Under the pieces are notes generated by a model, which did no database searches, was not told where the DNA came from, and saw nothing but the letters and a program-made list of their open reading frames with translations. Position numbers and translations under genes: made by a program. Positions 1 to 46,692 of a DNA stretch of 64,000 nt are shown here, in pieces. The DNA is from Apostichopus japonicus (lineage: Eukaryota; Echinodermata; Holothuroidea; Aspidochirotida; Stichopodidae): the NCBI RefSeq assembly GCF_037975245.1, contig NC_092583.1:9398764-9462763 (forward strand). Direction: 5' to 3'. Numbering within the stretch: the stretch's first letter is position 1; every line of letters begins with the position of its first letter.

Positions 1-142
1 ATCATAAAGATATTGTCAATGAACGTAACCACGTGTGTGGTTTCAAGTTTTGTCGAGATAAAAATTCTTTCTCGAGGTTTCCCGTAAAGATGTTGGCAAA
101 AGACGGTGCCAGTTTGGTACCCATTGCGGTGCCATATCTAAT
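1..142 (-). pseudogene. Penelope-like element reverse transcriptase fragment
   Basis: Read on the minus strand, this stretch encodes GTAMGTKLAPSFANIF followed by a leucine/glutamate-rich segment and NLKPHTW. That is the conserved block of Penelope-like element reverse transcriptases around the motif before the catalytic aspartates. The next motif should read RFIDDIFM, but here it continues as FIDNIFM in a different frame, apparently one T short, so the copy carries a frameshift. It is cut by the left window edge, so only a piece of the RT core is visible. The copy is dead and lies about 3.3 kb upstream of gene A. Assignment to Penelope-like rather than another retroelement rests on the motif alone. 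Confidence 0.7.
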
Positions 143-300
143 CACGGATGGCTGTTGCTGCACCCTCTCCAAAAATTCCCAATTTTTTTATGATTGAAAC
201 ACCATAAAATTAGCATATTCTCATCATGTCAGTAGCATTGCTTTACAATTGGCTGATTTATGATACTTTGAAATTCCGCAATTTGTCGCCATCGTGGCAT
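143..300 (-). repeat. Dispersed repeat, inverted relative to 9680-9815
   Basis: The minus strand of this stretch matches the plus strand at about 9680-9815. Shared blocks include GCGGAATTTCAAAGT, a stretch around GCCAATTGT, and GGAGAGGGTGCAGCAACAGC. It abuts the Penelope-like RT fragment, so it may be part of the same element or a nested insertion. No open reading frame is preserved. Confidence 0.55.
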
Positions 301-1076
301 TTTGGCATTTTCGTGACTTTTGAGGTCTCATTTCTCAGCAATTAAGCATCCTACTACCTTTTTATTACAGTTGCCTGTAGAGTCTATCCCATAGAACAGG
401 AATGTAAAAAAATTAGGCTACGAAAACATTGTCTTGTGGAGTTAGGTTAAATTAAAAGTGTCAAAATATATTAGATTTTTGTATTTTTCACCCAAAAAAA
501 GTGCTATTTTTAAAGTCTTTTAATTAAATGAACTAAACCAAATAGTATTTGTTTATATGACATTAAAAACTGAACAGTATTGAATTGAATGACCTTGAAG
601 TACAATACCCAGGCTCAAAACATATGGAACATCAAAACAGGCAAAAACGTTTTTTTGTAAAAATCCCAAATCTTGAGGAATTTTTTATTTTAAAATAAGG
701 CAAAACAGACTCCTGATTTTTTTTGTACAAACAGGGTGGTACTATATCTCTTCCAGAAAAAATAATCAGATTGTTTTCAACATGACGCGTTTTGAGTTAT
801 TGGCTGTCAAAGACGACCTTTTTGTACATCGGAGCAACTTAACATCCTCATAAATTAATATTGAGAAAAGCTAGAACCCTGAAATTTGTTTAGGTGTAAG
901 AACTTTATATTTATAATTAAAGTATAAAACCCTGACAGCTCTAACATTGTTTCTTTGGTAAACAATTGGCATCAAAACCCCTTCCTCATGCTGAATCGCG
1001 ACTAAATGTTTAGAATCGTATAAGGATCATCAAAAAATGATAAGTTCTGTAGTATACTGTATGTTACCCACCCCAT

Positions 1077-1158
1077 CTCCTGAATTCGAGAAAGAAGAGG
1101 CTGACAGATATTAGGCTGACGGACGTAATAGCGACGGTTTATCCTACGCGATAAGATT
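1077..1158 (+). repeat. Direct repeat, left copy
   Basis: This copy and the one at 1697-1777 share CCTGAATT, GAGAAAGAAGAGG, TGACAGATATTA, GCTGACGGA and AATAGCGACGGTTTAT with only a few differences. They are about 620 bp apart in the same orientation. The pair could be the ends of a solo element or a small duplication. No inverted ends were seen. Confidence 0.7.
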
Positions 1159-1696
1159 CGAACATATATGCATTTACAAACAAAATATTAGAACTACAGC
1201 TTAATTTATCCTTAGAGTTCCCGACATAGAGCACTATATGCATCATGAATATTACACCATTATGTTCCTTTAAACCTGCCTGTATATAGTAACACTAGTC
1301 CCCAACTCCTAGTTTATGAGTGCTATAGGCCTAGTTCCTTATTACCTAAACAGAAAAACCTGTAACAATTTACTGGTTCCCTTTGTGTCTGAAAACAATA
1401 CATGTCCTAAAACTTCTAACAGAATGACAGTAAAATTATACAAGTTCCCTAGTTATATTGAATAACATTGTACACAAACCTGTCTCGCCCTATAGCGGCA
1501 GCCTACACGAAACATTACAGAAGATTCAACAATATAATACACAACTTGTGGTAGCCATAGCAACCCGCACTGAAAGCTTACAAACATAACCGAAACCCAC
1601 GCTTATATGCTCACACTGTAAGGACATTATATATATATATGTATATTTATATACATGACTATGTTTGATATTTCATTTAAGTAAGTTAAAACATTA

Positions 1697-1777
1697 CCTG
1701 AATTGAAGAAAGAAGAGGGTGACAGATATTAAGCTGACGGAAATAATAGCGACGGTTTATTGTCGGCGATAAGACAT
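1697..1777 (+). repeat. Direct repeat, right copy
   Basis: This is the partner of the copy at 1077-1158, in the same orientation with a few substitutions. The 540 bp between the copies is AT-rich and holds no open frame of note. Confidence 0.7.
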
Positions 1778-3444
1778 CGTGACCAGAGCCCCACATGGAT
1801 TCTGGCTACTAAATGCAATCATTGACAATGCGTAATTCGCAAAAGCAGCACACACAAGTGAAAAAGAAAGTAGATGCGCGAATATTTTTTAAGGGGCTAA
1901 AAATCGCCCAACTGTCACATGTATTAGTTTGAAAAAAAATCTCATATTGTGCAATGGATAGATATAGATAGATAGATATACATTGACGCAGTGCGGTTTC
2001 GCAGAACTGGATCTTTGAACGTAATATTTGCTTGTTTCCGTTGCCACGGGCACGAATGGCCATTGGAGGTAGTTGAGGTTATTTGTAATGTCATTACAGT
2101 TCAGATATTAGTATGGTGAAATCAATAGAACTATCTTACAAATGTAACAAAAACATTCATGTAGACACTCTTTAAAACTGAAACTTGGGAAAACGTCAAA
2201 TTCAGATCTTGACAAGCGTAAAAATGCACTTACAATGACGTTTGCATGTGCTTCGGCAGTAATCGGTACGTACGGCTTCCGCAGAAGCTTATGGTTCGCC
2301 TAAAAAGGACGTTAAATGTGTTTTAGGGCCCATGCACGAAAAATGGGTGGGTTTTATTTCTAGCATATCTTCTAGCTATTTTCTTAGTATTGCTTAAACA
2401 GTAACCTTCTGGTAAGCTGGGTTAAGCGATATATGTGTTTATCTGTACGATCAGAGATAACGTAATGTCGAATTTAGAAGAGGTTGGTCTACCAGATGAT
2501 GAAAAGATTCAAAGGTTCCCAGGAATGAAGCTAATTCTTGGTTCATAATCTCATTCGCCATCTCTCTGACTGGGCGTCAGCTGTATCGGTCCTTTAATTT
2601 CACACAGGCCTCTGTCATTTATATATGTACAATCGTATATACATATACATATATAAAGATTGCATTCTACATCTACAACTGTACGTGAGTATGTCTTCAT
2701 AACGCTATTCTTTTGAGTAAATAATATAATACGTGTACCGACAGAGAATATAACTAATAGATATTTTCATGGCAATGTTATGATCATGAAATGTTAAGTG
2801 ATCTCTGTAAAAGTACGTTTCTAATAACATAATAGCAACTTTATGAAGATTTCTGAGGTCATTTTGTGCGAAAGTTTCCTGATGCTATTTGTTACTAAAA
2901 ATATCGTCATATCGCAATCCAGTAGCTTGACTAAGTCAATTTGTCATTTCAAATCATGAAGTTCAAGTCAAACACAATCCTCAACTTGCTTTCTACATAT
3001 ACGGGTGTATGCTATTTGGAAGAGAGAAGGGGGAGGGGGTGGGGGAAGTGTCAGGGGAGATAAATGGTTGAGAAATTAGTCGAATTCATTCATTGCTTCA
3101 CTTGATGAAGAAATTTTTCTTTTATTTCCACTGTAATATTATCTACTGAACGTAAATTGGGCAAGAAATCGAAGCTGATAATATCTGTCTAGTAATAAGT
3201 CTTTGATATGATTGATTGCCAATAAATCAATAATTAAAGGGGGAAATGTAGCCTATTGTAAATGAATAAGTTATTAACATATTCCCCTTCTGCGACGAAA
3301 TCAGCTAAATATGAATTCCAAATGGTGTATACGACAACTAAACATGTCACATCTAAATAGGTATGGCCCTGACCTAAATCACTAATTTGGATTCGTGTCA
3401 TATATGCTTTATATTTTACCTTCTATTTTGCTTTCAAATAGATT

Positions 3445-23779
<20,335 letters not shown>

Positions 23780-23815
23780 ATTCGAATTATGAATCATATT
23801 AATATTTGAGGAAAT

Positions 23816-23821
23816 AATAAA
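23816..23821 (+). other. Polyadenylation signal of gene A
   Basis: Canonical AATAAA lies 37 bases after the gene A stop codon, the only clear signal just downstream. Confidence 0.7.
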
Positions 23822-24811
23822 GCATCATAGTCAACACACCATGATGTTGTATACTTGGTTTGATACTTCACATAGGAAAAATATTAAAATAACAAATCAT
23901 TGGCAATAATTGCCTCTGTATTATGATTGTTTCAGTTTTGTTGTTATTTTCTTGTTTGCTTGATTTTTACTTCTTTTCTTTTGGTGGATGGGTTGGAGGG
24001 GGACTAAGTAAATCCACAGTCTGTATTCTGTTCTATAGGTCTATTCTTACTCACCGATGCATAGAGAGACATATCAAGTTATTACTCATAAAATCTCGTT
24101 TGCTGTATTCATTAAGTACATAATGTTCACGAGTAGATTACGATTTATACTCATAATGACGTCATCATTGTTTTACCTCAGCTTTTGAGATACCATCAGT
24201 TACCATGGTGATAAATCCTGATGAGGCCACTGTTTAGTACGGTTGTCTAGCAGCATTGAAATAATACAATGGACTTTTCTCTGGGGTTTTTTATCTCTTT
24301 ACCTTCCTTTGTTTCCTTTCGACAACAGTTAGGACTTTATATGTGCAAGGTCGAAGGCTTGATCAAGTCTAAAATACTATAGCATACTTTAAAAAAAAAA
24401 TTATTTAACTTTTCTTTCTCTAGGTATAGCTGTTGCAGTTTAGTATCTTCTGAATGGTATACTGACTTCGCCCTTTTTATAGCTCGAGGTTGTAGTGGGA
24501 AGATAATAATGGTAATGGGAAGATAACTTCTTCATTCTCTGACGCAGCCAGCGCGGCCATGTTGAAAAGACAAAACAAAAACCTCTTTCTTCCAAAATGC
24601 GTTCGTCCACTATTACAGAAATAACGATGACTAGCAGTTTAAATGCAAAAGAAGTATCACTTGAAGACAATCATCTTTGAAATCCACACATTGAGCTAAT
24701 TCCTTTAGCACGAAGAAGAGTTTTGACTGAGCAGAACAGGCCTCAAGTTATGTACTAGGTATGCATGCTATCGGACCTAAAGCGGGGAATTGGAATACAA
24801 AGGATGCGATC

Positions 24812-24999
24812 GCTTCTCAGCCTTTTGGCTAAGATCATGTGTAGTATCTGTTCCCTTTCGAGGGGAATGGTGATGCACACCCGACGATGATCACACAGTC
24901 ACAGTCTCAATGCAAGGGGACTGGGGTTGAGAGCGGATCAGTCGTTCGGTAGTTTGGTTTTCGTGCCTAGGTTCTTTCCTGGGTGACTTTTCCTTAAAA
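24812..24999 (+). mobile_element. SINE with U2 snRNA-derived head
   Basis: The 5' 45 bases, starting at 24809, match the 5' end of U2 snRNA. They read ATCGCTTCTCAGCCTTTTGG, then CTAAGATCATGTGTAGTATC, then TGTTC, about two changes from the U2 consensus, and keep the GTAGTA branch-point pairing sequence. The rest (about 24854-24995) is unlike U2: it contains CCCTTTCGAGGGGAA and CTTTCCTGGGTGACTTTT and ends in seven A's. A perfect 13-bp duplication AAAGGATGCGATC lies on both sides (24799-24811 and 25000-25012), proving retrotransposition. U2 or U1-headed SINEs (SINEU) are known from crocodilians. Two diverged relatives lie at 44031-44401. Confidence 0.88.
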
Positions 25000-26825
25000 A
25001 AAGGATGCGATCAGTCATGCTAACACAAGCAAATACCTAACTTCAGCTAGTTTTTTTACACAAACAACTTGTACCTATGTACCATGTCGTTGTGCCTGAA
25101 ACTCTGACCGGCGCCCACAGCGATCCCAAATAGACTCCTGCACGCGTGCCCCAGCTTCCTGCCTCCCTACGAAGGGTCAAAGTTCGTTCGTACTCTCTAT
25201 CGTAAAGTTAACATAGTTACTGTGTTCATGGGTAGGTATAGATCCTATCGTATCAATAAGGAAACGAAATAAACAACAACAAAAAATCAGTTTAGAAGCC
25301 GTACATTTATTTGTCTTATTTATTCGATCAGTAAAATTGATTCAATAGTTTCGAGAATCAAGAGGCTATTGACAAACGGAGATCCCCACTTCTTTGATAA
25401 GAGCAGAAAGTTTTACATCTCACACGTGGGAGGCGAAGGAATAACACAATACGTCCAGCCAATCATAACGCTCCTGGCATGCGGTCACAAGTAAAACAAT
25501 TAAGGATCAATCAGTGTCCATTGACACTACATTTCTTTTAAATGTATTAATTGGAAATTTTACTCAATGCATAATCATCACATTGGTCACAGACTAATGA
25601 TCATACATCCGATGCGTGATACAAGCATGGTGATTGGGGCTGAGTTGTTTCCATTTTCATATGGTATAGGACGAAAATGGGTGTGGGAGTGGTGGAATAA
25701 GGATCAGTATACGTTCAGTTCCTACCATATCAGGGATCAATTTTATGTGGATCGTTACCTAGCATCAAAAGTTTTTTAAAAAGTATTGACATTTGCCATT
25801 TTTTTATTATTTATTGTCACGATCGGCCATTTTTACATGAGGTTATCTATAGCATTACGTCATATGAGCATAGGAAGTATGGTACTTCTCTAGTATGAAA
25901 CGGCTAAAATAAGACAAAAGACAAACACGATGTACCTATAAGCACTTCAAATTATAATAATAATAATATAATTTGCAGTTATTTTTACGACGCTTAAGCG
26001 ACAAGAAATGTCATATGGTTTACAACTGATACGTCGAGGGGGGGGGGGGGCGGGCTTCCAATTCAACATTATAACTGCAATTTGGAAGCTATTCAATTTA
26101 AAAAAAAAGTCATTTTAGATGGGGAAAACCATAGATTGCTCTTGGATGAAAAGACCCACCCTTTATCCAGTCGGCCACAGCACCGGTTTAATATAAGGTT
26201 TAATGCTATGGTACCACACCACACTGAGTACGGTACTGTATAGAAGTATAATATCTATAGTTCTGAATTGAGTTGCACTGTGCAGTACGGAAATTAAGTC
26301 ACAACACTGCGTTGCTCTCAGACAATACTGTGTGTTACCGTTGTTGAAGTGAGTTACTCACTATATTGTACAGTATATAACCTTTAATACAGTTATAAGC
26401 AGTGAAAATGCGCTGGGCGAAATAAGACGCAACATCCATAATTCCACTTTTTTGTTATAACCTTATCGAAGTATAAGGTCATGGACTAGGCCTATACCGA
26501 TTAACGACGTTTCCCCTTAATCACAACCTGTTTATTTAAAAATCTATCTTTTGGATCCATGGCATATATTTCTATTAATACTATAGTGTCTGATACAGAT
26601 CTGTATTTGATACAGAAATGTTGAAGGCATAGTTACTAAATTTTAAAAGTGCAGGTTCAACAGTTGCGCGGTATTTGTAAGAATTTACTCGTTTTTGAAA
26701 AAATTGAGGATTTTCCATTAGTAGTCGACACTTGTCACACAGACAAAAAGCTTGGAGCTTCCACTTCTTCAGTCCAACGCCATATTGTGAGTTCATTCTA
26801 TGGATGTATATGTTAACATTACTGT

Positions 26826-26831
26826 TTTATT
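26826..26831 (-). other. Polyadenylation signal of gene B
   Basis: AATAAA on the minus strand, about 66 bases past the gene B stop codon. Confidence 0.65.
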
Positions 26832-26896
26832 GAGAAAAAGGAAATAAGATTCGTCACGTTTTTAGAATGGACTCCTTGATGACAAACTCTCACTAA

Positions 26897-40704
<13,808 letters not shown>

Positions 40705-40846
40705 TGTGACCTGAAAGATGTAACGACGTAGATTATCTGTGTTCCGCGTATAGTTGCTCGCTTAAACGTTGTGCACAAGTTTGCTGTGTCATGGTACACT
40801 AAACCCTTCCCACCACGAGAATACTGGCCAGTAGTGCGGTACCCAC

Positions 40847-40881
40847 GGGTGGGGTGGGGTGGGGTGGGGTGGGGTGGGGTG
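40847..40881 (+). repeat. (GGGGT)n tract upstream of gene B
   Basis: Six or seven GGGGT units in a row, about 145-180 bp upstream of the gene B start codon. Gene B reads the C-rich strand. G-runs this regular can form G-quadruplexes. It lies either in the promoter or in a 5'-untranslated intron, depending on where transcription starts. Confidence 0.85.
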
Positions 40882-43800
40882 AGGGTTTATATGGGGATGA
40901 GGATCGGGATGGGGTCGGGAAGGTTACTGGCATTGGGTTAAAGTTGAACAACAAAAATGATGGAAATGCATCCGTTCTCGCATAAATAATTATCATGCGA
41001 GATGTCCGCTGGGTGGATATCACGCAACTGTTGTGCCCCTCCCCCCCCCCCTTGCTCAAAATACGAACTCTGGCTAAACGGTCATGTTGACCAAGGTTTT
41101 ATTTTGTGTTTGTCCTAACCTAACGTATGTTCTCTTACACGAGTAATGATAGTTAAAGTTGAAATCAGGGTTTCTTTCCAGCTTCAAGAATCAATCTGTA
41201 AGAGCAGATTACACAACATTGACCGAATCAAAGACTGACATATTCTATATAGTCTATACCGGGGCTTTTCAAAAGATAGGTGGTCGGCGGGCCAAATCCG
41301 TCCCGCGAAATGTTTTCGATCCGACCCCTTGTAAAAATAACGGCCAACGAAGAGCTTGCACTGATCGGGTAGGGGGGCCCTTAAGGCCTTAGGCTTGAGT
41401 ACCCTACAGGCCCTACGACACACATTTTTATGCCGACTGGCCCTTTTCTATGACCATTCGCTTTTGTTGTCATCGGTCCTAGCAGAAAATAAATTTAAAA
41501 AGCATATGGTCTAACACTGAACGAAATTGTAGATAAAAAAATGGCGAATCTCGACAAAGTTCTGCGAGCACTTATTGTTGTGTGTTTCTAAATAAATAAA
41601 TATTTCAGTATAGGGGAATCTTTTGCAATCAGCCGGGAAGAATTGGACCAAATTCTTCCTCTCTTTGTCAACCTCAAAGAAAGTACCAACTAATTAGCAA
41701 AAGCTTGCTTTTAGGGCTACTTAAATAAATCTAATTTATGTATATTCTTACTATGCATCAAAATGTCTAAAAAAAAATATGAGGGTATTTAAGGGCAGCA
41801 GCTCTTCAAATTTTAAACATCATTGATTCGCCTCTGGCCCTCCTATATAGGTATAGGCTTCTGCCTAAATCAGTCTGGGGGTGCGGAGAAGTTAAGTTTC
41901 CCCCTGCCCTGCCCACTCCACATTTGACATCCTCTGCACGCCACCATGGCATCTGCAGTAAATACTCTTAGCGTTAACGTTTGGTAAATTGTGACGTTAA
42001 TGGATATTGAAATTCTATGACAATGCAGATCGTTAGCTTAAAAAGTTCTTGTTTTTTATCACGTAGTAGAGAAAAGGTTAAAAAAGTTTCAGTGTAGAGT
42101 CAGCATGTGGCACTCGGAATATTACTACGGAAAAGTTAAACACAAACTGAAATGCCTAAAACACAAAACATTATTTTGTTTCCATATAGGTTACCCTATT
42201 TTTCACATGATACCATAACTTTTGTTACATGTTACAACAGAAAATGTACGTCAAAGTCATATTTTTAATCAAATACAATGAAACGCTCCCCCCCGCACCC
42301 TTCCACAACGCCCCCCCCCCCTTCCTCTCTTTTCCACAATAAACGTGTCTTCGACTACATGCATGATCATAAAGTATATATACCTAAACAAAACTGAAAA
42401 TTTACCTTCAATCTGGAACGAAGCGGTTTATGCCTTTCGATGAGAACTCGACCGGGAACCATACGCAATACTCTCTGGAATAAGTGCGATGTGGAAAAGG
42501 AAGACTTTTCAAATGATGGTCACCACCGATGATGCGATGTGTGAATTTAAAGGTAAGAAGCAGCTGCTCATCTTCATCTCTGATAAGAGACTTGTTGATT
42601 CAACCCCGAGTAACGAAGAGAGGATTAATTATTACATTTAAACCCAAAGATAAAAAGAAGTATAGTTTACAACAATAACGTAACACAGATAAGAACGTTA
42701 TCCGTGGTAACCTTTGTATTTTCAAGGACACGTGACAGTGTAGGAGATGTAATGCCATTCTTTGGTAATACTAAGATGCATTAAGCTATATACATATATT
42801 TTTTATTTCTGATATATACTTGCCAATACATGCTATATATATATATGCATTACCAACCAAGATAGCAGTATGATTGAGCTTCATGCAGAATGTAACACAC
42901 TAGGGTGTACTGTACATTGTATGTAAACAGCGTGTAATATATAACACAGTGCTCATTGCATATATCTTTACTTGACTGGGTTATTTTATACTCAACTTTA
43001 AAATCTCAATCAATTTCAAACAAACAAAAATTCAGCAAAGTTTACGTTAATAGAAATTGGATGTAGTAAAAACTGGGGATATATTTTAAGTTTTATTCAA
43101 TTGTAGTAATAAGAATTTTTTTTGTTTTATAATTCATGTAAAAATTCAGACATATGCCAATATGCCTTAAAACATGATATGTACGTTTAAAAACTTTATC
43201 GACAGGCTTTTAAAGTAACTTATAACAATGGAGCTCATTGGTATAACTAAAATCAAGTTTGATGTCTTGTGGCGAAGGAAAAAGATCATCGTTTGGTCCA
43301 TCATATCTTGATCAATTAAAATCTTATTTTGAAGTAATACGTTTGATGCAATTGGCAGATAATGACTATAAACAAAAATTGTGTTTCTTTATTTCCTACC
43401 CAGTTGGCTTTCCTTAGGCCAATGTTCTTCATATATATATACTTACTTGCCTCTCTTCTGATTTATAAGTATATAATGACGAAAGAGTATGTATTATTAG
43501 AAATATTAAAATAAACTGAAGAAAAGGTATTGGTGTGTGGGGAGGGTGTGTGGACGGTGGGGGTCTACAATATACACTAACTGCTTACTACCAAAAAGGA
43601 ATGAAATTAATTTCGATGTAAATGACGTCGCTATTGCACGGGATGATGGTAGGTGGGTGGGGGGGGGGGGGGGTATTATTAGTGACTATGCTATTGTATT
43701 CTATAGGATATCATTAGCGTACCCACCCCTCCCCTGGCAAAAATGTCCTCTTGAGGGGTGGGGGAGGGACTATCGTCAACAATATGTGGTAAGGATAGTT

Positions 43801-44030
43801 TTAATAAGCACTTCTAGCTGGTATTGTTTTATTTGCAAAGTACTCATTTTCGAACCGATTTGGTTCATCAAACCCGGGCTGGAGTGCTATTAGTACCGAT
43901 CCTCTCTGCGGATGAGGGCGTCAGTTCAGTATGCTAATTTGTGTGCTATGAAGATTTTATTGTAAGCTTGTGATCTTGGCCAAAAGGAAGAGGAAAAAGG
44001 ACCAGCAGTACATAATATAATACTTTTTAA

Positions 44031-44247
44031 AGAAAAGTCACCAAAAGATACTCTTTAAGAAAAATCACCCAGGAAAGAACCTGGGCACGAAAAACCAAAG
44101 AACCGAACGACTTATCCGCTCTCAACCCCAGTCCCCTAACTCCCCTAGCATCGGGACTGTGACTGTGCATGTGATCATCGTCAAATGTGTATCACAATTC
44201 CCCTCGAAAGGGAATAGATACTACACATGATCTTAGCTAGAAGACAG
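44031..44247 (-). mobile_element. U2-headed SINE, diverged copy 2
   Basis: Read on the minus strand it shows CTAAGATCATGTGTAGTATC, then CCCTTTCGAGGGGAA, a middle part with GACGATGATCAC, GGGGTTGAGAGCGGAT and GTTCGGT, and the end CTTTCCTGGGTGA. The order is the same as in the full copy at 24812-24999. The U2 head is damaged: the CTCAGCC stretch reads CTCTGTC. The tail is longer, with TTAAAGAGTATCTTTTGGTG. It adjoins a second diverged copy, head to tail. Confidence 0.8.
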
Positions 44248-44401
44248 AGCCTGGACACTAAAAACCAAACAACTTAACTAATCCACTCTCAGCCACAGTC
44301 CCATTACATCAAAACTGTATCCGTATTACCATGATCATGTTACGTCACATTTATATCACGAGTTCCTTGGAAAGCCTGGAATAGACATTACATAGCCTTT
44401 C
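44248..44401 (-). mobile_element. U2-headed SINE, degraded copy 3, split by a MITE
   Basis: A second, more diverged copy lies directly beside copy 2 in the same orientation. Its tail (CCTGGACACTAAAAACCAAA on the plus strand) aligns to the tail of copy 2, and its GAATAGACATTACAT aligns to GAATAGATACTACAC in the U2 head. The MITE at 44402-45172 is inserted in this head region, and a few further bases may continue beyond 45180. The tandem arrangement suggests a dimer or two insertions at one site. Confidence 0.65.
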
Positions 44402-45172
44402 CAAGGGCGGCGGAACCGGGGGGGCACAGGGGGCACGTGCCCCCCCACTTTTCCTCAGATTAAAAATGTGCCTTTTTTCTACATAAAAATTTCTAAATAA
44501 AAAACGAGTTTACAAAGCGAAACCCACGTCGAATCAAATATTTCGGGAAGTTTTAAATGTTTACTACCACAGGCGTAGGAGCCCAATTTGATTTGGGGGG
44601 CTGTAACGACTTGCCCGAAAAATATTACAAAATTTTTTCGCGCGCTACGCGCGCGTGCAACATCTTAATGTGCATATCATATAGGCATGCGTTGGTTATT
44701 ACATCGCGTGCCAATAACATACAATCATTTGCCGTGTTATAACCCTTCCAAATTGGTTGTAATTATTCGGAAAGTCGTTACGATAATAATGATCATAATA
44801 ATATCAGTTTAACCATTGAAAAACACATAGAAAATTACTTTTCTTTCAGTATTTTCACATATTTCATTTGCTTTCATGCATGTATCGATCGCGTGTGCAG
44901 GGACTTGGACTTTATAATGATTTCACCTCATTTTGTCTTTTTCCTTGTTTCCCAATTTTCACATTAGATACTGCAGTGCTAGTATGCATTGTTTCCTTGA
45001 GGGGGGGGGGGGGGGGTGGCGTTGATGGAGTGATGTGTATACGCAAATAAGATAATACAATAAGAGTTATGAAGGGTACTAAATCTCAGGCTGCATCAGT
45101 CCAATCGAATTTCTGCAAAGTGCCCTTCGACGTTGGTGCCCCCCCAGAATTAAAGTGCTTCCGCCGCCCTTG
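44402..45172. mobile_element. hAT-type MITE, 771 bp, in a U2-SINE relic
   Basis: An exact 8-bp target-site duplication AGCCTTTC lies on each side (44394-44401 and 45173-45180). Perfect 14-bp inverted ends CAAGGGCGGCGGAA and TTCCGCCGCCCTTG bound it. This is a textbook hAT signature. The ends resemble those of the MITE at 15067-16156. The interior at 44567-44850 matches the relic at 13948-14313 in reverse. There is a G-run at 45000-45016 and no transposase. Confidence 0.93.
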
Positions 45173-46538
45173 AGCCTTTCACAGTGTCAATAACCCCTGC
45201 AGAGAGTGGTTAGGGCCCTAACAACTCCACGATAACACCATACGCCCATAAAATAATTTTTTACTATGCCCGAAGACGAATAAGACGCTAAGAAATAATT
45301 AATTATTCATCAAGAATTAACCAACACTGCGGTCAGTCAGTCAACGACACCAGCTGTGATATTCTCACTCTATATTTGTAATCGAGGAAAAAGTTCTTTC
45401 CTTTTAATGCAAAGACGTGTAAGATTAACAACAAAGACGGAGAGTAAGGATTAGTCACTGCTAGAAAAGTATGATTAACTTACAATAAAGTTGATGTCTC
45501 CAGTGTCCGAAGGTTTTGTCATGAATATTCATGAAGTTGTTTCTATGGTCAATTTCATTACACATGACATAGCACGCATATACACAAATAATGGTTTTGG
45601 TTGTAATATATTTGTATATTATGTAGTAGCGCACATTAGATCTGAGTTAATAATAAATCTAAACATCTCTACCGTAAAGTATATAAGTAAACGTGGTTAA
45701 TGTTTTATGAATATTTATGAGATATGAGTTACGTATCATGACGTCGCATATATAAAGTTAACTCTTCTTGTGATATAAAGTATAGGTCTATCAAGGAAGG
45801 TTTCGTAAGCCAAACCACTCCATGAACTCCATCCTAGCACTCAAATTATCCATAGAAAATGTTATCTTGTGAAGGATGTATGCGAGGAAGTATGTTCCTT
45901 TGTTCAAGGAAATACACATCCAAACGGATATATCCTTAACTTTATGACTAACCGTGATAAAAAAAAAGTTATTCATACATGTAATAGGATGAGGGAGAAT
46001 AAAATATATGTTTATATGAGAGTATACTTAGCCATGATAGGAGGCACAGGAAAATCCACCAATGCCTGACCGTGCAGTTCGTACTTGTTTTGATCTTGTT
46101 TAGAACTAAATAAGAAATCAATTAAAAAATAATACAAGTAACCAAGACCAGCCAATTTCCGTTCTGCTGTTTTCTTTTCATTTCATTTCAAGTAGTGGGG
46201 GTGGATGCTCTACTATACCATTTCCTTTAGAGAAACGATCTTGTTGTCTGAATGTAACATATGAACTGTCCGTTGTGATTCCCCGTCGCACTGGACACCG
46301 ATCCCGTACCCGTCCTTCTCTCACCCATACCTCCCCCTCCCCCTCCCCCTTGGTTGGACAGCGTTAAAAAAATATCGCACCCCATTCCCCTTCCCCCTAC
46401 GTTATCATGCTAAATGACACATGTATACGCAGGTCCTTAATTCGTCTTTGACACACCTAGCAGGTTCGTTAAGTTAGTAGAAGACTGATTCTATCCTTGT
46501 TTTCTGTATGTCACAGTCAGCCTATTCACACAAAGAGC

Positions 46539-46539
<1 letters not shown>

Positions 46540-46603
<64 letters not shown>

Positions 46604-46692
46604 TCATGATATGTACCTTAGGTCGACAGTTTATGGTAAAAAAGTGTACCTTAGGTCAACAGTGTACCTTAGGTCGACATTTCAGTGTCGAC

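Larger units (their letters stand above)
301..3444. other. Intergenic region upstream of gene A
   Basis: No convincing coding exon is seen in these 3.1 kb. Open frames are short, lack motifs and have no plausible splice context. The region is AT-rich with a direct repeat pair (1077-1158 and 1697-1777), short TA runs near 1628 and 2638, and a G-rich run near 3028-3045. The last bases before the gene A start codon (TTCAAATAG then ATT ATG) look like a pyrimidine-poor splice acceptor, so an untranslated first exon of gene A may lie somewhere here. Confidence 0.5.
23780..26896. other. Convergent intergenic spacer between genes A and B
   Basis: This is the 3.1 kb between the stop codons of genes A (+) and B (-). 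Apart from the two polyadenylation signals and the U2-headed SINE it shows no gene. Open frames at 24440-24670 and 25567-25779 lack motifs and splice support. A G-run near 26039-26051 is the only other low-complexity stretch. Confidence 0.5.

Noticed and set aside
24809-24999. Possible functional U2 snRNA gene
   Set aside because: Only the first 45 bases match U2. The Sm site and 3' stem loops are absent, an A tail is present, and target duplications flank it.
41250-41400. GGGCCAAATCCGTCCCGC stretch resembling a hAT terminal region
   Set aside because: No partner end or 8-bp duplication was found, so it is mentioned only in the spacer entry.
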